NCBI RefSeq assembly: GCF_002024165.1
Contig: NZ_MWQN01000002.1
Location: 1,116,001-1,180,000, forward strand
Length of the DNA stretch: 64,000 bases
Reading direction: 5' to 3'
Origin: Embleya scabrispora
GTDB taxonomy: Bacteria; Actinomycetota; Actinomycetes; Streptomycetales; Streptomycetaceae
In this document: piece after piece, positions 52,106 through 60,266 of the stretch
How the letters are laid out: each line of letters begins with the position of its first letter
Position numbering within the stretch: position 1 is the stretch's first letter
Made by a program: the position numbers and the translations under genes
The notes under the pieces: model-generated
What the model was told of the DNA's origin: nothing
The model's input: only the letters and a program-made list of their open reading frames with translations
The model's database searches: none

Positions 52106-52462
52106 ATGAGTTCGGGCGAACGACACGCAGGTGCCTCGATGACGCGGGAGTCGGCCACCGGTGAACGCCTGGAGGTCGCCGCTTCGGTACTGGCCCTGCT
52201 CGCGGACCGTACCCGGCTCGCCCTGCTCGACCGACTCGGCCGGGGCGAGGCCGACGTCACGACGCTGACCCGGGACTGCGCCGCGCCGCGCCCCTCCGTC
52301 AGCCAGCACCTCGCGAAACTGCGACTGGCCGGCCTCGTTGCCGCCCGCAAGGACGGGCGCCGCGTCGTGTATTCGCTGCGCCACGGCCATCTGCGTCGAC
52401 TGGTGGACGAGGCGCTCCAGGTGGCCGACCACACGATCGGCGAACTGCCGCCGCACGATTGA
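52106..52462 (+). CDS. ArsR-family metal-sensor repressor (NmtR/KmtR-like)
   Basis: A 118-residue ArsR/SmtB regulator: LLADRTRLALLDRLGRGEAD, then the recognition helix DCAAPRPSVSQHLAKLRLAG and GRRVVYSLRHGHLRRLVDEA. Histidines at both ends (ERHAG; RHGHLRR; ADHTIGELPPHD) resemble the His ligand sets of nickel/cobalt sensors NmtR and KmtR. It lies 115 bp before a transporter with a His-rich tail and probably represses it until Ni or Co rises. The ATG at 52106 is used; a later ATG at 52139 would remove the N-terminal His. Confidence 0.82.
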   Translation: MSSGERHAGASMTRESATGERLEVAASVLALLADRTRLALLDRLGRGEADVTTLTRDCAAPRPSVSQHLAKLRLAGLVAARKDGRRVVYSLRHGHLRRLVDEALQVADHTIGELPPHD

Positions 52463-52577
52463 CGCTTGCGGGGCCTGGGGTCTCCGGCGGGTTTCGTGAT
52501 GATCAACGCGTGCATGCGTGCGCACATGATGAGTACGCTGGTCTCGCCCCTCGACGGTGCCGAACGGGACGAGGCCG

Positions 52578-53951
52578 ATGCCGATGCTTGCCGTATTACG
52601 AAATCGCACCTATCGCCGTCTGTTCACCGCGCAGGTCGTCGCGCTCGTGGGTACCGGACTGGCCACGGTCGCACTGAGCCTGCTCGCCTACGACATCGCG
52701 GGGGCGGACGCCTCCGTCGTGCTGGGCACGGCGCTCGCGATCAAGATGGTCGCGTACGTCGTCGTCTCGCCCGTCGCCGGCGCGCTCGCGCATCGGGTCT
52801 CCCGGCGGGGACTGCTGGTCGCGATGGACCTCGTCCGTGCCCTCGTCGCGCTCGCGCTGCCGTTCGTCACCCAGGTGTGGCAGATCTACGCGCTGATCCT
52901 GCTGCTCCAGGGCGCGTCGGCGATCTTCACGCCCACATTCCAGGCCGGCATCCCCGAACTCCTGCCCGAGGAGGGCGAGTACACGGCCGCCCTGTCGATG
53001 TCCCGGCTCGCCTACGACCTGGAAAGCCTGTTCAGCCCGGCGTTGGCCGCTTTGTTACTCGAACTGGTCTCGTATCACTGGCTGTTCGCCGGGACGACGG
53101 TGGGCTTCGTCGCCTCGGCCACCCTGGTCGTCTCGGTCGTGTTGCCTCGGCCCGCGCCGGCGGAGCGGGCCCGGGACGTGCGCGGTCGATATGCGCAAGC
53201 GGGCCTCGGGTTCCGGTTGTTCCGCGATACGCCGGGGCTGCGGGCGCTGTTGGCCCTTGATCTGGCGGTCGCGGCGGCGAGCGCGGTCGTCTTCGTGAAC
53301 ACGGTCGTTCTGGTTCGGGAGCACTTCGGGCGGAGCGCGGGTGCGGTCTCGTTGGCGCTGGGTGCCTATGGCGGGGGTTCGATGGTGGCGGCCCTGCTGC
53401 TGCCGCGCCTGCTGCGCCGCTTTGCGGATCGGGGCGTGATGTCGGTCGCGGCCGGTGCGCTTCCGATGCTCTTGGCCGCCGTCGCGGGGCTTACGGCGGT
53501 GGCGCCGAACGCTCGGTCCTGGGTGCTGCTCCTGGTCGTGTGGGCGGCGATCGGCGCGGCGTGTTCGCTGGTGCTCACGCCGGCCGGGCGGGTGATTCGG
53601 CGGTCGGCGGGGGCGGCGGACCTGCCCGCCGCGTTCGCCGCTCAGTTCTCCCTGTCCCACGGGTGCTGGCTGGTGACCTATCCGCTCGCCGGATGGTTGG
53701 CCGCGGGCGCGGGCATGCCGGTCACCGCGACGGTGCTGGGCGGCATCGCCCTGGCGGGAGCGGTCGGTGCGGCGGCGTGTCGGCCCCGTCGAGGGGGCGC
53801 CGAACTCTTGCATGTGCACCGCGACCTGCCCGCCGACCACCCACACCTGGTCGACGCCGTGCCCTCGGCCGGCGGATGGCGGCATCGACACGCCTATGTG
53901 ATCGACCGGCACCACGGCCACCGGCCCGACGCGCTGTCGGAGCGTGCCTGA
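52578..53951 (+). CDS. MFS transporter with His-rich C-terminus, probable Ni/Co efflux
   Basis: A 457-residue MFS protein of 12 helices, DHA3/NreB-like (RNRTYRRLFTAQVVALVGTG, HRVSRRGLLVAMDLV). After helix 12 a 60-residue cytosolic tail carries about eleven His (LLHVHRDLPADHPHLVD, GGWRHRHAYVIDRHHGHRPD), as in the nickel exporters NreB and NrsD. Paired with an ArsR metal sensor, metal export is the best reading. Two TTA leucine codons (52596-52598 and 53055-53057) make translation dependent on the bldA tRNA in streptomycetes, so expression is probably tied to development. An ATG at 52584 is an alternative start. Confidence 0.85.
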   Translation: MPMLAVLRNRTYRRLFTAQVVALVGTGLATVALSLLAYDIAGADASVVLGTALAIKMVAYVVVSPVAGALAHRVSRRGLLVAMDLVRALVALALPFVTQVWQIYALILLLQGASAIFTPTFQAGIPELLPEEGEYTAALSMSRLAYDLESLFSPALAALLLELVSYHWLFAGTTVGFVASATLVVSVVLPRPAPAERARDVRGRYAQAGLGFRLFRDTPGLRALLALDLAVAAASAVVFVNTVVLVREHFGRSAGAVSLALGAYGGGSMVAALLLPRLLRRFADRGVMSVAAGALPMLLAAVAGLTAVAPNARSWVLLLVVWAAIGAACSLVLTPAGRVIRRSAGAADLPAAFAAQFSLSHGCWLVTYPLAGWLAAGAGMPVTATVLGGIALAGAVGAAACRPRRGGAELLHVHRDLPADHPHLVDAVPSAGGWRHRHAYVIDRHHGHRPDALSERA

Positions 53952-54038
53952 ACTGGGCTCGGTCATCGATGTGCTGCTCCTGGGTCTAGTCTGGATACCG
54001 GCGTAGGGTATGGGCGACGCGAGGCGGAGGGTGGGTAC

Positions 54039-54545
54039 GTGACGGCGCGCACTGCGGGATCGGTGGCACGCGGGCCGCGTGGTATCGCCCGTGTCCTCGT
54101 GCGTGGCCTGCTCCTGCTGCTGCTGACGCTCGGTGTCATGGGCATGCATACGCTCGGCCATCCGGCGTCGGCGGCTGCGCCTGGATCGGCCCCTGGATCG
54201 GCCCCGGTCGTGGCGGCCGATCCTGCCGCCGGCATGGCCGCGGATGCGGCCGGTGCGGGTCGCGGCGCGATGGAGCCGATGGCGCCCGACCGTCATGGCG
54301 GTTGCCCGGATCGCGACTGCTCCGCCGACGGCGGCCCGCACCACGATTCCGACCCGACCACGATCTGCCTGGCCGTGCTGCTCGCGGGCCTCGGCGTCGT
54401 GGTGGCCGCCCTGGCCGTACTCGCCCTGCGTCGTGCCCGGACCCGGCGCCGACGTCGGCCGCGAGCCCGACTGGCGGCTTTCGTACTGGGGTTGCCGCCA
54501 CCGAGGACACCCGACCTCACCCTCCTGCGAGTGCTGCGCAGATAG
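54039..54545 (+). CDS. DUF6153-like membrane protein
   Basis: A 168-residue protein with an N-terminal membrane segment (VLVRGLLLLLLTLGVMGMHT), an Ala/Gly-rich extracytoplasmic stretch with His/Cys motifs (DRHGGCPDRDCSADGGPHHD), a second membrane helix (ICLAVLLAGLGVVVAALAVL) and a basic cytosolic tail ending LTLLRVLRR. This layout matches the DUF6153 family that sits beside DUF305 genes in actinomycetes. The Cys/His loop suggests metal (copper) binding. GGAGGG lies upstream of the GTG at 54039. It is 103 bp before the DUF305 gene. Confidence 0.7.
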   Translation: MTARTAGSVARGPRGIARVLVRGLLLLLLTLGVMGMHTLGHPASAAAPGSAPGSAPVVAADPAAGMAADAAGAGRGAMEPMAPDRHGGCPDRDCSADGGPHHDSDPTTICLAVLLAGLGVVVAALAVLALRRARTRRRRRPRARLAAFVLGLPPPRTPDLTLLRVLRR

Positions 54546-54648
54546 GCCGACGCCCCGTCCCGGGCCACGGCCGGGGACTTCGCGCCCTGTTTCGCATCGC
54601 CGAGCCCGCCGTACGGGCGGGCCGCACATTCCTAGGAGAAGCACGACC

Positions 54649-55317
54649 ATGAAGCGATTCACCCGTACCCGTACCCGCGCCCTTGCCCTGACCGCCGCCC
54701 TGTTGTCCGGTGCGCTCGTCCTCGCCGCGTGCGGCAGCGATGACGAGGACAAGTCCTCGGCGAAGGCTTCCACTTCCGCGTCCGCTCCCGCCTCGGCCTC
54801 GGCTCCGGCTCCGGCGGGTGCGTTCAACGACGCGGACGTGATGTTCGCGCAGATGATGATTCCGCACCACGAGCAGGCCGTGGAGATGGCCAAGGAGGCG
54901 CCGGCCAAGGCGGCCGACCCCGAGGTGAAGCAGCTCGCCGCGACGATCGAGGCGGCGCAGGCCCCGGAGATCCGGCTGATGAAAGGTTGGCTCACCACCT
55001 GGGGCAAGCCGACCTCGGCTCCGGGTGGCATGAGCCATGGCGGCGGCATGATGTCCGAGGCGGACATGATCGCGTTCAAGGCGTCCACCGGTGCCGACTT
55101 CGACCGGCGGTTCCTCGCCATGATGATCGAACACCACAACGGCGCAATCGCCATGGCGGAGACGGAACTCGCCCGGGGCGTCGATCCCGCCGCGCGCAAG
55201 TTGGCCGAGCAGATCAGGAGTTCGCAGGCAACCGAGGTGCGGCAGATGCGGCAACTGCTCGCCGGCAAGGGCGGCACCACTCCCGGTTCGCCGTCGATGC
55301 CGGGGATGAACCACTAG
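54649..55317 (+). CDS. DUF305 lipoprotein (ferritin-like, His/Met-rich)
   Basis: A 222-residue lipoprotein: lipobox LVLAAC, a Ser/Ala/Pro linker, then two helical-pair repeats, each with the DUF305 signature: MMIPHHEQAVEMAKEA and MMIEHHNGAIAMAETE. The Met- and His-rich loops (GGMSHGGGMM; SMPGMNH) resemble copper-binding sites; DUF305 proteins are often found with copper-handling genes. AGGAGAA precedes the ATG at 54649. It is probably co-expressed with the DUF6153-like gene and may bind copper at the cell surface. Confidence 0.88.
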   Translation: MKRFTRTRTRALALTAALLSGALVLAACGSDDEDKSSAKASTSASAPASASAPAPAGAFNDADVMFAQMMIPHHEQAVEMAKEAPAKAADPEVKQLAATIEAAQAPEIRLMKGWLTTWGKPTSAPGGMSHGGGMMSEADMIAFKASTGADFDRRFLAMMIEHHNGAIAMAETELARGVDPAARKLAEQIRSSQATEVRQMRQLLAGKGGTTPGSPSMPGMNH

Positions 55318-55444
55318 CCGGCTCCGAACGCCGCCGTCCCTCCGCCGCCGATATCCTCTGCGGCGAGGGGCGGCGGCCCATGCCACGACGTTCCCGACGA
55401 CCTCGGACCGGGCCGCCGCCGTGCGCCCGTAACGCCGCCCCCGC

Positions 55445-55894
55445 TCAGTTCGGGGTCGGGGTCGTGGTGGCGTCGCTGTCGTCGACCCGGCGGACCTCCG
55501 GGGCGGGCCACTCCTCGAGGGAGTAGCAGACGGCGAAGTCGTCCACATCCATCCAGCCCACCGCATGGCGGGGGTCGTCCTCGGCGTCGGCGATCAGGAT
55601 CGCCGCCGTGCCGTCGCGCGGATGGGTGCCGTGCGCGTGTCGGACGCCGAGGACCAGGACCAGGCGCGGCGAGAAGTCGGCGTTCGGCTCGAATTCGTCG
55701 CGTAGTCGCCAGGTTTGGCCCGGCGCGGCGATCAGCCACGGTGAGAGGTCGGCGATCCGGTCGCAGGCCACCCGAGTGGCCGCTGCTCGGTCGAGGTGGT
55801 CGTCGGTGATCAGGGCGTCGATCCAGGCGTTGACGAGAGCTCCGGCGCCGAAGGCTCCGAGGAGATGGTCGATGCGCTTGTCGTTGGGGTTCAT
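55445..55894 (-). CDS. Hypothetical protein
   Basis: A 149-residue acidic protein not recognised. It begins with a helical segment (DKRIDHLLGAFGAGALVNAW), then DALITDDHLDRAAATRVACD, and ends beta-rich (LVLVLGVRHAHGTHPRDGTA, AILIADAEDDPRHAVGWMDV) with a disordered Thr/Asp tail. No signal peptide. The ATG at 55894 is the first plausible start. The 608-bp gap up to the gene at 56503 shows no supported gene, only a short lower-GC strip near 56290-56350. Confidence 0.5.
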   Translation of the reverse strand: MNPNDKRIDHLLGAFGAGALVNAWIDALITDDHLDRAAATRVACDRIADLSPWLIAAPGQTWRLRDEFEPNADFSPRLVLVLGVRHAHGTHPRDGTAAILIADAEDDPRHAVGWMDVDDFAVCYSLEEWPAPEVRRVDDSDATTTPTPN

Positions 55895-56502
55895 TGTCAG
55901 AACCCACGAGTGTGGACGGGGTATTGGTTCTCGTCGGACCGGTTGGAGGTGGGATCGGGATTCTGATGGGTGGTACGGGTGGTGTGCATGAGGCTCGGCG
56001 CTCCCTGTGGGTCGGTCGACGGCGGGTGGACGGCCGGGCGGACGATCGTGGACGTCCTCCGTGGGTGTGAACCGGAATGGACGCCCGGGTATGCCGGGGT
56101 GGAGCGACATGATGGAGCGGATGCCGTCCGCGCTTGGTTTGCGCGCGGTCCGGGTGCGACCGGCGCGCGACCCGCGCGCGGGTGCGGCGACGTACGGCCC
56201 GATCACGAGCGGTTTGTGACAGCCGGCCGAGGATGGCCGGCCGGCGCGGTCACAGCGGCCACCCATGGTCGTGCATGGGGCGCCCATGAGTACGCGATAC
56301 GCGGTGATTTGCTGATTTACCTGACGAACCGCCCATGGTGGTGTCAAGCTTGAGGGTCCGAGTGGAGGCATGCCGACGACGTGGCGGGGGATCCGATGGG
56401 TGAGTGGTCGCAGGGAGTGGAAGTCGGTGTCGGTGGGATCCCGCCGGTGCCGAGCGAGGACGGTGCCGGCGTGGGTGCCGGTGCGCGGTCCGCCGAGCGG
56501 GC

Positions 56503-57861
56503 GTGATCCCGGAGCCGCAGGGGGCCGAGGCCCTCCCCTCGACTCCCGCCCGAGACGCCGCCTCCGGCACCGGCTCGACCCCGGCGAGCCGCGCCGCGCG
56601 GTCGGCCGCCAACGGGGCCGGTCGCCCCGACGACGCACCCACGCCGGCCCGGCGACGACTGCTCCAGGTGCTCACCCTGGCCGAGGCGGGCCTCGAACGC
56701 CTCGACCGCCGAGGCCCCCACCGGGAGTCGGCGGCCCGTCCCGACGCCGGCCGCGGCGCCGGCGGGCAGTTCGTCGTGGAGACCGCCCGCCTCGTGCTGA
56801 TCGCCGACCGGATCCCGCACGCCGCACCGGAGATCCGATCCGCGCTCCACCGCATCGCGACTCTGCTGGCCCCGCTCGCCCGCACCCCGGAACGCATCGC
56901 GCTGCTCGTCCGACACCCGCGTACCGCCGTGCCGTTCGCCATCACGCATCTCGCCGTGGAGCAACTCGGCGCCTCCGACCCCCACTTCACGGCGACCCTG
57001 CGTCGGGCCTTCGCGACCGGCCACGTCGACGCCGTCGAACGGCCGCCGCATCGCCGCCTGGAGGCGGCCTGGCTGCGGGCTCAGTGCGGCGGCGAACCGG
57101 TCGACCACACCGCACACCGCCAGGGTTCGATCCTGGCCGCACACCCGCACCCGCTGCACATGAGCCTCGCCGACCTGCACGCGCTCACGCACACCCTGTT
57201 CCATCTCACCGACTTCGGTCGCCGCGAACTCCCCGACGAAGTCGACCCGACCGAGCTGCGCAGCGTCCTCGACGCCTGCCTGCTCTGGCACCTCTTCGAG
57301 GAAAACACGGACCTGGTGGCGGAGTTGCTGACCGCCGCACTGCTCCTGCCGGGTCCGGTGTCGCGCACCGCGCTGCTGTGTCGGGACGCACTCGACGCGC
57401 TGTGGACCGAGGTGGGCTTCCTGCCCGGGCCCGGCCCCGGCCGGCAGCCGAAGCTTTTCGGCACGATCACCGGCACGGAACGCGAGACCTACGCCTTCCG
57501 GCACGACTTCCACACGATGTACGCCGCCGGCCTGATGCACGCGGTGGCCCTCGGCCGCGCGCCGCACGACGTGTGGGCGCGGCCCGGGACGCCGGCCGAC
57601 CCGGGGCGGGTCGGCGTGTACTCGGACCGATGGCCGCTGTGGATTCGCCTCGTCACGCGCGACGGGCCGGGCCTGCCCGTCGCGCCGGCCGCCGAGGCGG
57701 CGATCATCCGGGCCGGGCGCGACGGCGCGTACGCCGAGATGGAGAACGCCCTCCTGTCGGCTCCCGCGCACGGCGTGTCCCCGCTCACCGTCGCCCACGC
57801 CCGCGACCTGCTCGACCGCCACCTCACGAGCGAGCGACCCGACATCGACGCGCGGAGATGA
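56503..57861 (+). CDS. Large helical hypothetical protein (resembles DUF6895 family)
   Basis: A protein of up to 452 residues, helix-rich, cytosolic. A disordered Ala/Pro N-terminus precedes a core with ERIALLVRHPRTAVPFAITH, FATGHVDAVERPPHRRLEAA, then HMSLADLHALTHTLFHLTDF and DACLLWHLFEENTDLVAELL. The 'THTLFHLTDFG' segment resembles the DUF6895 family seen in actinomycetes, whose function is unknown. The start is uncertain (GTG 56503 chosen; GTG 56404 also in frame). It converges on the Ig-like gene at 57888. Confidence 0.6.
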   Translation: MIPEPQGAEALPSTPARDAASGTGSTPASRAARSAANGAGRPDDAPTPARRRLLQVLTLAEAGLERLDRRGPHRESAARPDAGRGAGGQFVVETARLVLIADRIPHAAPEIRSALHRIATLLAPLARTPERIALLVRHPRTAVPFAITHLAVEQLGASDPHFTATLRRAFATGHVDAVERPPHRRLEAAWLRAQCGGEPVDHTAHRQGSILAAHPHPLHMSLADLHALTHTLFHLTDFGRRELPDEVDPTELRSVLDACLLWHLFEENTDLVAELLTAALLLPGPVSRTALLCRDALDALWTEVGFLPGPGPGRQPKLFGTITGTERETYAFRHDFHTMYAAGLMHAVALGRAPHDVWARPGTPADPGRVGVYSDRWPLWIRLVTRDGPGLPVAPAAEAAIIRAGRDGAYAEMENALLSAPAHGVSPLTVAHARDLLDRHLTSERPDIDARR

Positions 57862-57887
57862 CGCCCCCGCGTCCGCGCCGCCCTCGC

Positions 57888-58394
57888 CTACCGCACGCCG
57901 GCCAGTACCACGAGCGTTTCCGACGTCAGCCGATCGCCCCGAGTGTCCGTCACCTCGTAGTGGATCCGCGCCGAACGCACGGGGACGCGGGTGACCACTT
58001 CGCGCGGGATGTCGAGGAGGGGCAGTTGCCCCGGCGGCGGGATGGGCACCGAACATCCGGAGACGCGGGCGACCACTTCGCGCGGGATGTCGAGGAGAGG
58101 CGGGTGCCCCGGCTGCTTGCCCTCGCCCATGACGTGGGTCAGGGTGAACGCCGTGTCGGCGACAGGATCCGCGCCCTCGAAGTCCCGGCAGCCGAGGTAG
58201 TGCAGCGTGATCGTATGGCCCGGCGGGGGAGCGTAGGGGATCTCCACCGTGACGACGGTGGCCTCGGGCCACAGCGTGATCGCCTCGACGCAGCACTGTG
58301 TGGCCGACGCCACCATGACCATGGTCGGCAGGTCGAGGGTGGGCTTGGGCAACTTCCGCTTGGGATCCGGGTGTTGCAGCCACCACTCGCTCAT
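57888..58394 (-). CDS. Ig-like-module protein with a 26-residue internal duplication
   Basis: A 168-residue protein starting MSEWWLQHPDPKRKLPKPTL. Its beta-strand run (VVTVEIPYAPPPGHTITLHY) and end (ARIHYEVTDTRGDRLTSETL) match the Ig-like modules of the protein at 51007. Between them LLDIPREVVARV and LLDIPREVVTRV are copies of one strand made by a 78-bp tandem duplication. Only one full module is present. No signal peptide. It lies 67 bp after the FAD-subunit gene stops, but is not obviously linked to that operon. Confidence 0.65.
   Translation of the reverse strand: MSEWWLQHPDPKRKLPKPTLDLPTMVMVASATQCCVEAITLWPEATVVTVEIPYAPPPGHTITLHYLGCRDFEGADPVADTAFTLTHVMGEGKQPGHPPLLDIPREVVARVSGCSVPIPPPGQLPLLDIPREVVTRVPVRSARIHYEVTDTRGDRLTSETLVVLAGVR
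57985..58140. repeat. 78-bp tandem duplication
   Basis: Two adjacent 78-bp units (about 57985-58062 and 58063-58140) share CCACTTCGCGCGGGATGTCG and flanking bases with few changes. The unit is 26 codons, so the frame of the gene at 57888 is kept. Confidence 0.75.
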
Positions 58395-58461
58395 GCCGAC
58401 CTCCACGCCGCGACCTGGCGGGCCCGCTCCACATCGGGCCCGCGCCAGTCTGGCACAGCCG

Positions 58462-59985
58462 CTACCGCACGACCGGCCCCGCGTCCGTCGGTGATTCCGC
58501 CGTGGTGGTGGCGTCGTGCGCGCGCGCCAGGGCATCGACCGGCAGCGGCTTCACCGGCGGACGCGCGGTGAAGGCGCCGATCGTCTCCCTCGGCACGCCG
58601 GTTTCCCGGTGCAGGAGTTCGAGCAGGGCCGGGCCGCACATCCGGCCCTGGCAGGGGCCCATGCCGGCGCGGGTGAGCAGCTTGACCGCGTCGGCGGTGC
58701 CCAGGCCCGGGTTGTCCGCCAGCGTGCGGCGGACTCCGCCGAAGGTGATCTCCTCACAGCGGCACAGCACGGTGTCGTCGTCGGCGAGCGCGTGCAGCCC
58801 GGCCCGGTGGGGTGCGCACGTGTGGTCCAGGAACGCCGCCATCCGCCCGGTGGCGGCCAACTCGGCCTCGACGGGGCGCAGTTCCCGGTCGTGCACGGCG
58901 GATTCGAGCAGGCCCAGGCTGCGGCCGATGTCGAGGCCGGCGCGGCGTCCGGTGGCCACGGCGTGTTCGGCGCCGGCCACGCCGGTGAGTTCGCCGGCCG
59001 CCCAGATGTGCGGCAGCGACGTGCGCATCGCGTCGTCGTGGTCGAGCACCCAGCCGCCGGCCGGGCCGTTCCAGTGCGCCGCGCAGCCCGCCTGGCGGGC
59101 CAGCTCGGTGGAGGGAACGAAGCCGTATCCGGTGCCCACGGTGTCGCAGCCGACGGTACGGGCGCTGCCCGGGACCGGGCGCCAGTCCTGGTCGACGCGA
59201 GCCAACACGGCGGCGGCGACGTGCTGTTCGCCCTCGGCTCGCAGCAGCAGTGTGCGGGTGTGCACCGGTACGCCCGCCCGACGCAGTGTGCGCAGGGCGG
59301 CCAGGCCCTCGGCGACCTTGGCCCGGTTCCCGGGCAGTGCGGCGACGGCGCGGATCAGGTCGGCGGGGGCGGGCAGGTGCTGGGCGAAGGCGACTTCGGC
59401 CACGTCCGCGCCCGCGCGCACCAGCTGCGCGGCGGCGATCAGCAGCAGCGGGTGTGCGCCGGCCAGCACGATCCGCCGACCGGCGAGCGTGCGGTGGCCC
59501 TTGAGCAGGGCCTGGATGCCGCCGACGGTGAGAAAGCCCGGGAGGGTCCAGCCCGGGAGCGGCACCGGCAGGTCGTAGGCGCCGGCGGTGAGCAACAGGG
59601 CCCGGGGCAGCAGGACTTCGACGCCCTGGGGGCCGTGCACCGCGACCCGGGGCCCGGCCGGGACGGGTGTGCCGGGCGGCGCGGCCCAGCCGTCGGGTGC
59701 GGTGCGGGTGGCGAATACGCCCCAGGCGGTGGTGTGGTGGGCGAAGTCGATGCCCGGATGCGCGGCGGCGCGGGTGAGCAGCGCGCGACCGGCCGCGTAC
59801 GCGGGGGCGGAGAGCGGGTCCGGGCCCGGGTTGGCCGGGTCGGGGCGGCGCCAGATCTGGCCTCCGGGGCGCGGCTGTTCGTCGACGACCAGGACCCGGG
59901 CGCCGTGCGTGGCGGCGGTGACGGCGGCGGCCAGCCCGGCGGGTCCGGCGCCGACGACGAGCAGGTCGGGGGTGGTGGTGTTCAT
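58462..59985 (-). CDS. FAD-dependent dehydrogenase subunit with BFD-like 2Fe-2S domain (D-hydroxyproline dehydrogenase/opine oxidase alpha type)
   Basis: A 507-residue subunit: FAD-binding LLVVGAGPAGLAAAVTAATH and VVDEQPRPGGQIW, NAD-like fold segment GRRIVLAGAHPLLLIAAAQL, then the second FAD motif IWAAGELTGVAGAEHAVATG. The C-terminal 100 residues carry four cysteines, CRCEEITFGGVRRTL and GMGPCQGRMCG, a BFD-like [2Fe-2S] site. This is the alpha subunit of heterotrimeric D-hydroxyproline dehydrogenase, opine oxidase or HCN synthase-like enzymes. Its ATG (59985) overlaps the 2Fe-2S gene stop (ATGA). Confidence 0.85.
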   Translation of the reverse strand: MNTTTPDLLVVGAGPAGLAAAVTAATHGARVLVVDEQPRPGGQIWRRPDPANPGPDPLSAPAYAAGRALLTRAAAHPGIDFAHHTTAWGVFATRTAPDGWAAPPGTPVPAGPRVAVHGPQGVEVLLPRALLLTAGAYDLPVPLPGWTLPGFLTVGGIQALLKGHRTLAGRRIVLAGAHPLLLIAAAQLVRAGADVAEVAFAQHLPAPADLIRAVAALPGNRAKVAEGLAALRTLRRAGVPVHTRTLLLRAEGEQHVAAAVLARVDQDWRPVPGSARTVGCDTVGTGYGFVPSTELARQAGCAAHWNGPAGGWVLDHDDAMRTSLPHIWAAGELTGVAGAEHAVATGRRAGLDIGRSLGLLESAVHDRELRPVEAELAATGRMAAFLDHTCAPHRAGLHALADDDTVLCRCEEITFGGVRRTLADNPGLGTADAVKLLTRAGMGPCQGRMCGPALLELLHRETGVPRETIGAFTARPPVKPLPVDALARAHDATTTAESPTDAGPVVR

Positions 59986-60266
59986 CGGGCTTCCTCGCCG
60001 GTGGTGTCCACGCTCATGCCGGCGCGTACGGGTTCCTGGCAGGAGCGGATCAGGGGCGCGCCGTCGACGGTGACGGTGCACTCGAAGCAGACGCCCATCC
60101 CGCAGTAGGCCGCGCGCGGCCGGCCGGCGCGGTCGTGCCGGGTGACGGGTTCGTCGATCGCGATCAGCGCGGCGGCGAGCGAGCGACCGCCCGGCACCTC
60201 GCGCGGGACGCCGTCGAGGGTGATGGTCACCTGCCCCGGCCGGCCGGAGGGGGAGTGGTCAGACAA
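59982..60266 (-). CDS. 2Fe-2S small subunit (gamma type)
   Basis: A 94-residue ferredoxin-like subunit with CGMGVCFEC and a distal RSC, the [2Fe-2S] ligand set of the small subunits of D-hydroxyproline dehydrogenase, opine oxidase and HcnA. It begins at a TTG (60266) 9 nt after GGAG and overlaps the DadA-like gene by 8 bp; its stop overlaps the start of the FAD subunit. It carries electrons between the two flavin subunits. Confidence 0.85.
   Translation of the reverse strand: MSDHSPSGRPGQVTITLDGVPREVPGGRSLAAALIAIDEPVTRHDRAGRPRAAYCGMGVCFECTVTVDGAPLIRSCQEPVRAGMSVDTTGEEAR

Noticed and set aside
52494-52545. A palindromic stretch with GTGCATGCGTGCGCAC as operator of the ArsR-exporter pair
   Set aside because: The symmetry is partial and it falls just ahead of the exporter start; too weak to list as a site.
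55895-56502. Frames such as 55970-56353 in the gap before the 56503 gene
   Set aside because: No ribosome site, no motif and typical shadow composition.
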